DNA of 21,441 nt, from contig SABI01000015.1 of NCBI GenBank assembly GCA_009929055.1, forward strand, positions 1 to 21,441, given 5' to 3'. Each line of letters opens with the position of its first letter. Positions within the stretch are counted from its first letter, which is position 1. A program made the position numbers and the translations under genes. Of the stretch, positions 7,726-14,843 are shown in pieces. The stretch comes from Spirochaetia bacterium (GTDB taxonomy: Bacteria > Spirochaetota > Spirochaetia > Sphaerochaetales > Sphaerochaetaceae). The notes beneath the pieces were generated by a model, which searched no databases, was not told where the DNA came from, and was given only the letters and a program-made list of their open reading frames with translations.

Positions 7726-9971
7726 TTGAATTAACATTACCAGCGGGATCTTTTGCTTCTGCATTGCAGGCTTTTATGCATGGAGCAGATGCCGTTTACC
7801 TTGGACTCACCTCCTTTAGTGCTCGCAAGGGGGCACAGAATTTCACGATTGAGGAAGTCGCTAAACTAAAAACGTATGCTGTTGAGTTAGGGAAAAAGAT
7901 TTATGTTACCATAAATACCCTTCTAGATGATGAAGAAATTGAGAAAGTAATTCCTTTATTACGAAGTTTAGAACTTATCGAGGTAGATGGAATTATTGTT
8001 CAAGATTTAGGACTTGCTTCAATTATTCACCACCAATATCCGTCGATTCCTCTCCATGCAAGTACCCAACTAGCAGTTCATACAGTAAAAGGGGTAGAAC
8101 AATTAGTCGCCTTAGGATTCTCTCGTGTTGTGTTATCAAGAGAGCTCACTATTGAAGAAGTAGAGCATATTAGAAATTCTTGCCCTACCGTTTCTTTGAA
8201 AGTATTCATCCATGGAGCAATGTGCTACGGCTTCTCGGGTTTATGTATGGCAAGTATCACCCTCACAGACAGAAGTGCAAACAAAGGGGAATGTGCCCAA
8301 ATATGTAGATCTTGGTTTACCCAAAAAGGGGAGAATGTAGATAATGGATATTTCTTCTCAATGAAAGATTTAGATACCCCAAAAGAGTCGATTAAGCGCC
8401 TTATTGATATGGGAATAGATTCATTAAAGATTGAAGGGAGGATGAAAAGTCCTGAATATGTTGCTTTAGCTACTCAATATTACCGCTCTTTAATCGACAA
8501 CGAACAAGATGATGAGAAGATAGCCGAGATAAAAGAAGAACTTGATACCTCTTTTGCGAGAATGCAAAGTGGAGGGTGGCTCTCCTCCTATGACAAACCA
8601 AAAGTAAGTAGTATACGAACAACTGATTCTCTTATCACCACACGCTATCCAGGACACCATGGAGTAAGAGTGGGCTCTGTCATTGAAGCCTCTAGTGAGA
8701 TAAGAGGCTATTACCTTATAAAAGCTGAAAGGGAAATTTCCCTTCGAGATGGATTACTCATCACCCGAAGAACAGCAAAAAACATAGATGACCCAATTAA
8801 ATTTAGTGCAAAAAACCTACTAGACACCTCTTATAATACAATCACTCACCTAAGGAGAGGAGAATATGGGTATGCTGAAATACCAATTCACACCTTAATC
8901 TCCCTTCCTATCGAATTACGTAGAATTAGCCTTCATGATAAAGATATCAAAAAAGAAGATGAGAGCCATTATAGCTCATATCGTTATCCTATTACCCTTA
9001 CTATTACTCTTGATCAAAAAGGGATAAGTATAGCCTCTTCTCATCTTCCTTCTTGGGTTACCACCGAGACAACCCAGTTTTATCCTCTTGAGATTAGTGA
9101 AGCAAGAAAAGAACAACCACTCGAACAAAATATTACCACCATCTTCTCAAGTGGCTTACATGGAAAAGTAATTGCATCAGCGGTTAAAATAGTGAACACC
9201 CTTGAACTTGAATTAAAAAACATCTTCATCCCCCTTTCAATACTTAAAGAGATAAGAAGGTCTTATTATGACTCATTAGAAGGTATTATTGAAACATCTA
9301 TTCACAACATAAACAACATTCAAATTGAATCAAACCAAAAAGGAGAAATTCTCCCACCAAGAGCCCTCATCACCCCACCACACAATAGAAATCTTCCATA
9401 TGTTGACCTTGAAAGAACATTAAGAGGTCTTAAGAAAGGAACTAGTGTTGAAGAGGTTCTTTCTATTATCGATAATAAAGTTTACTTACCACTACCAGCT
9501 GTTACTTTTAATGAAGAAGAGGCAATAGAACAACTAGATGAAATTCTTAGCCTTATTAACCATCCTGTTATCATTGGAATTAATAATATAAGCCACCTTA
9601 AATGGGTAGAAACATATAGAGAAATTGAAACATTTATTGATGTCTATCTTTATATTGCTAATAGCGAAAGTGCAGCTTCTATCGCTTCATTACTTAACAA
9701 CTGCACTGGGGGCTATTATTGGATTGAAAAGAAGATGAAAGATACTTCTCATTATAATATAAAGATGAGTGAAGTGGAAAAAGAATTCTCTCTTCCCCTT
9801 TTCATAAGCAGAAGTTGTTACAAATACGATGTATTAGGTCTCTCTTGCAAAGGATGCACAAGAGATGATAGTTATGAAGTAACTCAAAGAGACGATCTCT
9901 ATAGTGTAGATATCCACAACTGTGTAAGTATTGTTTCAAAATTGGAAAAGATTGAGGCCACTTCTCTTTAA
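7722..9971 (+). CDS. Peptidase U32-family protein, long form (RlhA-like)
   Basis: A 749-residue U32-family protein. The family was named for collagenase activity, but characterised members such as RlhA and TrhP hydroxylate a C in 23S rRNA or the wobble uridine of tRNA, using prephenate and depending on iron-sulfur biogenesis. The N-terminal barrel starts at once (ELTLPAGSFASALQAFMHGA), and four conserved cysteines fall at residues 168, 175, 191 and 195 (HGAMCYGFSGLC ... KGECAQIC), the likely Fe-S ligands. KIEGRMKSPEYVA is the U32 signature region. The long C-terminal part corresponds to the DUF3656 extension seen in RlhA and ends with a further Cys-rich SCKGC. Length and architecture favour the rRNA-modifying type over TrhP, but this is inference. 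The start overlaps the symporter stop by 4 bases, an odd pairing. Confidence 0.85.
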   Translation: MIELTLPAGSFASALQAFMHGADAVYLGLTSFSARKGAQNFTIEEVAKLKTYAVELGKKIYVTINTLLDDEEIEKVIPLLRSLELIEVDGIIVQDLGLASIIHHQYPSIPLHASTQLAVHTVKGVEQLVALGFSRVVLSRELTIEEVEHIRNSCPTVSLKVFIHGAMCYGFSGLCMASITLTDRSANKGECAQICRSWFTQKGENVDNGYFFSMKDLDTPKESIKRLIDMGIDSLKIEGRMKSPEYVALATQYYRSLIDNEQDDEKIAEIKEELDTSFARMQSGGWLSSYDKPKVSSIRTTDSLITTRYPGHHGVRVGSVIEASSEIRGYYLIKAEREISLRDGLLITRRTAKNIDDPIKFSAKNLLDTSYNTITHLRRGEYGYAEIPIHTLISLPIELRRISLHDKDIKKEDESHYSSYRYPITLTITLDQKGISIASSHLPSWVTTETTQFYPLEISEARKEQPLEQNITTIFSSGLHGKVIASAVKIVNTLELELKNIFIPLSILKEIRRSYYDSLEGIIETSIHNINNIQIESNQKGEILPPRALITPPHNRNLPYVDLERTLRGLKKGTSVEEVLSIIDNKVYLPLPAVTFNEEEAIEQLDEILSLINHPVIIGINNISHLKWVETYREIETFIDVYLYIANSESAASIASLLNNCTGGYYWIEKKMKDTSHYNIKMSEVEKEFSLPLFISRSCYKYDVLGLSCKGCTRDDSYEVTQRDDLYSVDIHNCVSIVSKLEKIEATSL

Positions 9972-9988
9972 GAAATGGCCTCTTTTTT
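9954..9988 (+). terminator. Rho-independent terminator after the U32 gene
   Basis: GAGGCCA (9954-9960) pairs perfectly with TGGCCTC (9976-9982); an inner TTCT/AGAA pairing extends the stem past one mismatch, and six T residues follow. The stop codon of the U32 gene lies in the loop. The convergent asd gene ends 19 bases beyond and has no other hairpin of its own here. Confidence 0.92.
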
Positions 9989-10006
9989 CTCACATACTAC
10001 ATTATT

Positions 10007-11029
10007 CTAGGATTGTGTAATTCCATACTGAGCAACAAATGCTTCTGCATTTTGGATAGATCCACCAGCACTTCCTTTTACAAGGTTGTTGACAAGAAGC
10101 ATAAACCCAATTCTGTTTCCTTGTTTTTTTACTCGTCCAGTATAGACTTCCATCCCTTTAGGAGTTCCCCAGAAAGCATATTTTGGTTGTGGGAAGGTAT
10201 TACTACTATCATAGACAACTGGTTGCTTAGGAGTAGAAGGAAGGTCTGGAACTTCTTTAAAATCAGCCCATGTTTGAATGATATCATCAACAGAGACATC
10301 TTCTTCTAAAGTTAACCATACTGCCTCTAGGTGACCAAACATCACAGGAACTCTTACACAGTAGGCATCAACAATAGGGTTGAAATTCAAAATCTTTTTA
10401 ATCTCTTTGGCAATCTTTTCTTCTTCACCACCAATATAAGGGATACAGTTATCGGTGATATCGAAAGAGGAGAGACCTGGGTACCCTGCACCACTTACTG
10501 ATTGATATGAACAAAGATTTATCTCTTTAATCCCATATTTTCGTAAAGGGGCAACGGCCATAGCTAATCCTGTTGTTACACAGTTAGCGTTGGTTACTAC
10601 AAAGCCTCTCTTTGGAAAACCTTGATCTTCAATAAGAGAGAGAGTCTCTATGTTGGTCTCAGGAATAAGAATTGGAACATTATTATGATAGCGCATCGCT
10701 GCAGCATTACTAAAAATAAAGAATCCCATATCTCTTAAAAGAGGTTCTGCTTCAGCAGCAACTGAAGAAGGGAGGGCAGAAAAAACAATTTTAACTCCTC
10801 TAGCTTTCATCTCTTCAGCGTTAAATTCACTGATTACTCGCCCTCTAATCGCGTGGGGCATTTCAAATGGAAGCAGCCAGTGTACAGTTGACCCATATAC
10901 CTGATTTGCCCTTGCAGCACTAGCGGTAAGATAATCAACTTCAAACATTGGGTGGTCTGCCAGCATCCACATAAAAACTTGTCCAACGGCACCTGTAGCA
11001 CCAATAACAGCTACTTTAATTTTTTCCAT
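10007..11029 (-). CDS. asd: Aspartate-semialdehyde dehydrogenase
   Basis: Reduces aspartyl phosphate to aspartate semialdehyde with NADPH, the branch-point step to lysine/diaminopimelate, threonine and methionine. The N terminus has the nucleotide-binding motif GATGAVGQVF (residues 10-19); the nucleophile is Cys150 in VTNANCVTTG, the substrate loop reads SGAGYPG, and the general-base His233 is in VMFGHLEAVW. At 340 residues, with this spacing between the active-site blocks, it resembles the shorter archaeal/fungal-type branch more than the E. coli type; that subdivision is my judgement. GGAGAAA lies 7 bases before the ATG. A 13-bp-stem palindrome (11039-11079) sits immediately upstream and touches that ribosome-binding site. 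No lysC, dapA or hom gene is adjacent. Confidence 0.92.
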   Translation of the reverse strand: MEKIKVAVIGATGAVGQVFMWMLADHPMFEVDYLTASAARANQVYGSTVHWLLPFEMPHAIRGRVISEFNAEEMKARGVKIVFSALPSSVAAEAEPLLRDMGFFIFSNAAAMRYHNNVPILIPETNIETLSLIEDQGFPKRGFVVTNANCVTTGLAMAVAPLRKYGIKEINLCSYQSVSGAGYPGLSSFDITDNCIPYIGGEEEKIAKEIKKILNFNPIVDAYCVRVPVMFGHLEAVWLTLEEDVSVDDIIQTWADFKEVPDLPSTPKQPVVYDSSNTFPQPKYAFWGTPKGMEVYTGRVKKQGNRIGFMLLVNNLVKGSAGGSIQNAEAFVAQYGITQS

Positions 11030-11038
11030 TTTATTTCT

Positions 11039-11079
11039 CCACTCATCGGATAGTCTCTATTTTCGATATCCGTGAGTGG
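11039..11079 (-). promoter_or_regulatory. Large inverted repeat in the asd leader
   Basis: CCACTCA (11039-11045) and CGGATA (11047-11052) pair with TATCCG (11067-11072) and TGAGTGG (11073-11079), giving 13 pairs with one bulged T and a 14-base loop. On the asd strand the last bases of the stem run straight into the ribosome-binding site (GTGGAGAAA). No T-run follows on the asd strand, so it is not a terminator for a minus-strand transcript. It may be an operator or a leader hairpin that controls translation. Confidence 0.6.
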
Positions 11080-11215
11080 ACTTTACTTCTTTTTTAATTA
11101 TTTATGCAATAGTTTTTCGAAAATTTAGTTATTTATTTTACATTATGTTATTATTATTACAAATTGTTATAAAAATACACCATTCTGTTACACAAATTTC
11201 TTCTACACATTCTTC

Positions 11216-11244
11216 TTGACTAAAATAGCCTTCAAAGCTATGCT
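11216..11244 (+). promoter_or_regulatory. Promoter of tRNA-Ala
   Basis: TTGACT (11216-11221) and TATGCT (11239-11244) are 17 bases apart, a strong sigma-70-type match. The expected start point is about six bases before the tRNA. Confidence 0.8.
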
Positions 11245-11256
11245 AAAGCTGAATTT

Positions 11257-11330
<74 letters not shown>

Positions 11331-11338
11331 CTAATTAA

Positions 11339-11363
11339 GTCGTTGTTAATCAACGGCTTTTTT
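11339..11363 (+). terminator. Rho-independent terminator of tRNA-Ala
   Basis: GTCGTTG (11339-11345) pairs with CAACGGC (11351-11357) through a 5-base loop, with one G-U pair, followed by six T residues. It may also help stop araD transcription from the other strand, though the T-run on that side is poor. Confidence 0.85.
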
Positions 11364-11370
11364 ATTTCCC

Positions 11371-12066
11371 CTACTGCCCATAATAGGCATCTTTTCCATG
11401 TTTCCTTTGATAGTGTTTATCACAAAGATAAGAAGGAAGGGGTCCTATAGCTGGGTTAATGAGACTTGTCATATAGGCCATCTTACACACCTCTTCTAAG
11501 ACAACAGCATTGTATACACTACTAAGAGCATTCTTACCAAAGGTAAAAGGGCCATGTCCTGCTACGAGTACCATTTGCTCTTCTAAAGGATTTCTCCCTT
11601 TAAAGGCTTCTACTATCATAAGGCCAGTCTCTTCTTCGTAATTCCCTTTTACCTGCTCTTCACTCATCATAGCAGTAATAGGGATATTTTTATGGGTATG
11701 ATCTGCATGAGTTGTCCCTAAGATAGGAACTTCCACTCGAGCTTGTGCCCAAGCACACGCGTAAGGGGAGTGTGTATGAGTAATTCCATATATTCCCTTA
11801 AATGATCTATAAAGAACTCTGTGAGTGTGCATATCAGAGGAGGGTTTGAGTGATCCATAGACCGTATTTCCTTCAAGATCTACCACTACCATATTATCAA
11901 CAGTGAGCTCACTATAAGGAACACCGGAAGGTTTAATAGCGAATACCCCTAAATCCTCATCAAATGAAGAGACATTTCCCCAAGTAAAAAGGGCTAATTG
12001 GTGGGCAGGAATCTCCATATTAGCTTCATAACATAGTTCTTGTAATACTTTATATCTATCTTTCAT
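11371..12066 (-). CDS. araD: L-ribulose-5-phosphate 4-epimerase
   Basis: Class II aldolase-fold, zinc-dependent epimerase that converts L-ribulose 5-phosphate to D-xylulose 5-phosphate, feeding L-arabinose (or, for the UlaF/SgbE paralogues, L-ascorbate-type pentoses) into the pentose phosphate pathway. Counted from the chosen start, the zinc ligands are His97, His99 (THTHS) and His171 (GHGPF); the catalytic Asp122 is in HADHTH and Tyr229 in the C-terminal AYYGQ. The phosphate-binding TWGNVSS and KPSSDMHTH are also present. The ATG at 12066 is preceded by AAGGTGG at 5 bases and gives 231 residues, the length of E. coli AraD; the longer frame to 12093 is unsupported. No kinase or isomerase lies beside it. 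Confidence 0.93.
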   Translation of the reverse strand: MKDRYKVLQELCYEANMEIPAHQLALFTWGNVSSFDEDLGVFAIKPSGVPYSELTVDNMVVVDLEGNTVYGSLKPSSDMHTHRVLYRSFKGIYGITHTHSPYACAWAQARVEVPILGTTHADHTHKNIPITAMMSEEQVKGNYEEETGLMIVEAFKGRNPLEEQMVLVAGHGPFTFGKNALSSVYNAVVLEEVCKMAYMTSLINPAIGPLPSYLCDKHYQRKHGKDAYYGQ

Positions 12067-12105
12067 ATCTACCACCTTACAAAATAAATTCAATCTGTTC
12101 TTTTA

Positions 12106-12133
12106 TTATTAGGGAGGATAGAAATAATTTCAA
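12106..12133 (-). promoter_or_regulatory. Candidate promoter of araD
   Basis: On the minus strand TTGAAA (12128-12133) and TAATAA (12106-12111) are separated by 16 bases, with a leader of about 30 bases to the AAGGTGG ribosome-binding site. A short palindrome (GAAATAATTTC, 12121-12131) covers the -35 region. Confidence 0.45.
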
Positions 12134-12230
12134 CCATCAATAGGCTCAAGTATGGGGAACACAACAGATATACATTTGATATAAATAATTGTTTAGTGTG
12201 ACAAAAGCAACTTTATTAATAATTTTGATA

Positions 12231-12239
12231 TGTTATAAT
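12231..12239 (+). promoter_or_regulatory. Extended -10 promoter of fprA
   Basis: TGTTATAAT (12231-12239) is a perfect extended -10 element. No good -35 hexamer is found at 16-18 bases, which is tolerated for extended -10 promoters. The gene also has a perfect AGGAGGT (12274-12280) five bases before its ATG, so strong expression is expected. Confidence 0.65.
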
Positions 12240-12285
12240 ATAAAAATATTTAGTAAATCACGTACATCATAATAGGAGGTGTGTA

Positions 12286-13473
12286 ATGCACATTAAAGTT
12301 AAAAACAACGTAGATTGGGTTGGATTTATTGATACAGAACTACGACAATTTCATGGAAGTGATTATTCTACTCATAAAGGGTCTACCTATAACTCATACC
12401 TTGTCAAAGAGGAGAAGACTGTACTTATCGACACAGTCTATCGCCCTTATAGTGAACAATTTGTGACTAACCTCATGAGTGAAGTTGACCTTAAGAGCAT
12501 TGATGCAATAGTGGTGAACCATGGAGAAGTGGACCATAGTGGTGCCCTACCACGATTAATGGAATTTATTCCTGACACTCCAATTTATTGTACTCAAAAA
12601 GCTGTCGATTCCCTTACTGGCCAATACCACAAAAAGTGGAATTTCAAAGTTGTTAAAACAGGGGACTCTCTCGACGTTGGAAATGGGAAACAATTAATCT
12701 TTGTTGAAATGACAATGCTCCATTGGCCAGACAGTATGGCAACCTATCTTTCAGGAGATAATATCCTCTTCTCAAACGATGCATTCGGTCAACACTATGC
12801 AACTAGTGGTCTCTTTAACGACCTCAGTGATAAGTGCACATTAGATTATGAATCCCTTAAATACTATGCAAATATTCTTACCCCTTTTAATATCTTATTA
12901 AAAAGAAAACTTGCCCAAGTAATTGCCCTCAATCTTACTATCGACATTATAGCAACGAGCCATGGAGTAATTTGGAGAGACAATCCTATGCAGATTGTTG
13001 AAAAATATCTTGCCTGGTGTGATGATTATCAAGAGAATCAAATCACAATTGTCTATGACACAATGTGGGAAGGAACTCGAATATTAGCTGATGAAATTGC
13101 TAGTGGCATTACTGAAGTAGATAAAGATGTTACCGTTAAAGTCTATAATATTGCAAAGACAGATAAAAACGATGTTGCAACAGAAATCTTTAGATCAAAA
13201 ATGGTTGTAGTGGGCTCTCCTACAGTAGGAAACGATATGCTCAGTAGCATGGCGGGATTCCTCCACTTCCTCAAAGAATTAAAGATGAAGAAGAAAAAAG
13301 CGGCAACATTTGGCTGTTATGGCTGGACTGGAGAAGCGAGCGATATCATGGCTACTTACTTAGAGAAAGCCGGATATGAAGTAGTGAGTGCTCCATTAAA
13401 GAACAAGTGGAATCCAGATAAAGATGGACTTCATCTTGCTCGTGAATATGGAAAAACACTTGCCTCTTCTTAA
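12286..13473 (+). CDS. fprA: Flavodiiron protein (class A), O2/NO reductase
   Basis: Cytoplasmic flavodiiron protein that reduces O2 to water and/or NO to N2O, protecting anaerobes. The N-terminal metallo-beta-lactamase domain has the di-iron ligands HxExDH at residues 79-84 (NHGEVDH), His146 (MLHWPDS), Asp165 (SNDAFG) and His226 (TSHGVIW), the same numbers as in the structurally known Desulfovibrio rubredoxin:oxygen oxidoreductase. The C-terminal flavodoxin domain begins near residue 252 (TIVYDTMWEGT, FMN phosphate loop). There is no fused rubredoxin or reductase domain, so an external electron donor is needed; none is encoded nearby. At 395 residues it is full length. Its stop codon shares TTAA with the stop of the convergent nitroreductase gene. 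Confidence 0.95.
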   Translation: MHIKVKNNVDWVGFIDTELRQFHGSDYSTHKGSTYNSYLVKEEKTVLIDTVYRPYSEQFVTNLMSEVDLKSIDAIVVNHGEVDHSGALPRLMEFIPDTPIYCTQKAVDSLTGQYHKKWNFKVVKTGDSLDVGNGKQLIFVEMTMLHWPDSMATYLSGDNILFSNDAFGQHYATSGLFNDLSDKCTLDYESLKYYANILTPFNILLKRKLAQVIALNLTIDIIATSHGVIWRDNPMQIVEKYLAWCDDYQENQITIVYDTMWEGTRILADEIASGITEVDKDVTVKVYNIAKTDKNDVATEIFRSKMVVVGSPTVGNDMLSSMAGFLHFLKELKMKKKKAATFGCYGWTGEASDIMATYLEKAGYEVVSAPLKNKWNPDKDGLHLAREYGKTLASS

Positions 13474-13979
13474 TCTGTAAGACTATTAAAGTGGATTAGA
13501 TGAGCATCTTTTTTATCAACATTGTGGTATTCAGTTTCTGGATACCCCAATGAAATTACTGAAAAAGGGACAATATGTGGGGGAAGATTACACATAGAGG
13601 AGACATTCTCCATCCTCTTTTCATCAGGATAAAGGCCAAGCCAACATCCCCCTAACCCTGTATCTACTAATTCTAATAAAATATTTTGTGTAGCAGCAGA
13701 GAGGTCTTGCACCCATTTTGTATGTTTATCACTCACTTTGTTCTTGTCGAGTAGTACGATAATAAGAGCCGGAGCCTGTTTAGCAAATGTTGCATACGGG
13801 CTAAAAGTAGAAACTTTAGAAATCATGTTCACATCATCTATCACAAGAAACTGCCATGGGCGTGTATTATGGGCAGAAGGCGCTTGCATTGCTGCATAAC
13901 AGAGGTGAATAAGAGTTTCTTTATCAACGCTCTTATTGAGATACTTTCTTATACTTTTTCTCTTAAATATTGCATTCAT
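13470..13979 (-). CDS. Nitroreductase-family FMN oxidoreductase
   Basis: A 169-residue NAD(P)H- and FMN-dependent oxidoreductase of the nitroreductase superfamily. Family marks are the N-terminal RKSIRKYL (FMN phosphate contact), APSAHNTRPWQFLVI (FMN-binding segment) and the late GGCWLGLYPDE. The physiological substrate of these small enzymes is usually unknown; quinones, nitro compounds or flavins are typical. The Shine-Dalgarno sequence is weak (GAGG two bases before the ATG). The gene faces fprA, and the two coding regions overlap by four bases at their stops, leaving no room for separate terminators. Pairing with an oxygen-reducing protein is suggestive of redox defence but convergent orientation argues against an operon. 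Confidence 0.88.
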   Translation of the reverse strand: MNAIFKRKSIRKYLNKSVDKETLIHLCYAAMQAPSAHNTRPWQFLVIDDVNMISKVSTFSPYATFAKQAPALIIVLLDKNKVSDKHTKWVQDLSAATQNILLELVDTGLGGCWLGLYPDEKRMENVSSMCNLPPHIVPFSVISLGYPETEYHNVDKKDAHLIHFNSLTD

Positions 13980-14020
13980 GCCTCAATTCTATCACGTGCG
14001 AGCAAAAGAAGCAAAAGCTA

Positions 14021-14052
14021 ACATCTCTACAAGAAAAATCTTATAGAGATGT
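14021..14052 (-). terminator. Hairpin, probable terminator of the hppA operon
   Basis: ACATCTCTA (14021-14029) pairs with TAGAGATGT (14044-14052), and AAGA/TCTT extends the stem inside after one mismatch, with a 4-base loop. Downstream on the minus strand the sequence is T-rich but interrupted (TAGCTTTTGCTTCTTTTG), so termination may be incomplete, with read-through into the nitroreductase gene possible. Confidence 0.6.
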
Positions 14053-14056
14053 AATA

Positions 14057-14827
14057 TTAAAAGAAATTAGCACTCTTACCCCAATCATAATCAATCTCTT
14101 TAAGGGCCTCTTGTGTATGCATAGGGTAGAAAAGAATTCCTTTACCCCTTGCAATATAGATTCCATTATCAATTATTTGGTAGGAAAATTTTGTCCCAAA
14201 AGAGCGATCTACTGTTTTAGTCATTTTATTCTTCTGGTTTTGGATGGTAGCGATACAATCTTTTAAGTGATCGAGGTCTCTATCATACATACTTCCAATA
14301 TTCCCTGTTTTCTCTTTCTCATCAAAATCGATAATACGCATATCATTAAAAATAATTGCAGGAACTGTTATTTTCTTCGTAGTATCATTAATAATATAAT
14401 CTGCAAGCATCTTAGGTTCTAAAGAACTCACAATAAAAGGATACACAGGACAGTGCTCTTTATAGAGACCATATCCCCTCCAATTAGCTGGTTTTTTATA
14501 AGGAGCTGCTTTGAGGGAGAGGGTACTGCCATCCTTGTTTACTAAATAGACATCTTTATATTGTTCTAAAGGAATATGCTCAATCACACGATATATCGAC
14601 AAATAGAGGGAATGTTTTGGCCTTCCATCTGAGTGCGCTATACATTTCTCCTTAGCATAATCCCAGTCAAAATAGTCTCCAAATTCTCCTTTCACTTCGG
14701 CAAACATAAGCCGTTCAGCTGATCCCTTCTTTGAACCCCTGGCCATGTAAGAGCCAAACTCTTTTGGCTCAAGTTGACTTGCTATAAAAGCTTCTATTGG
14801 TGAAAAAACAACATAGTAAAAATTCAT
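14057..14827 (-). CDS. Hypothetical protein co-transcribed with hppA
   Basis: I do not recognise this 256-residue protein. It has no signal peptide and no long membrane helix; it is a mixed, charged, probably cytoplasmic globular protein. Notable stretches are SPIEAFIASQLEPKEFG and ARGSKKGSAERLMFAEV near the N terminus, a Tyr/Pro-rich middle (PANWRGYGLYKEHCPVYP), and a C-terminal half ending in GILFYPMHTQEAL. Three scattered Cys do not form a motif. It is clearly a gene: AAAGGAG lies six bases before the ATG, it begins only 16 bases after the hppA stop in the same direction, and its codon use resembles its neighbours. Position suggests a role tied to pyrophosphate or membrane energy, but this is inference only. 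Confidence 0.8.
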   Translation of the reverse strand: MNFYYVVFSPIEAFIASQLEPKEFGSYMARGSKKGSAERLMFAEVKGEFGDYFDWDYAKEKCIAHSDGRPKHSLYLSIYRVIEHIPLEQYKDVYLVNKDGSTLSLKAAPYKKPANWRGYGLYKEHCPVYPFIVSSLEPKMLADYIINDTTKKITVPAIIFNDMRIIDFDEKEKTGNIGSMYDRDLDHLKDCIATIQNQKNKMTKTVDRSFGTKFSYQIIDNGIYIARGKGILFYPMHTQEALKEIDYDWGKSANFF

Positions 14828-14843
14828 ACATCGCTCCTTTTTC

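Noticed and set aside
11080..11109. asd promoter TTGCAT-18-TAAAGT on the minus strand
   Set aside because: The implied start would fall inside the leader palindrome and both hexamers are mediocre; not called.
12189..12204. TTGTTTAGTGTGACAA before fprA as a Rex operator
   Set aside because: Only the outer TTGT/ACAA pair matches; total length and inner bases do not fit the Rex consensus.
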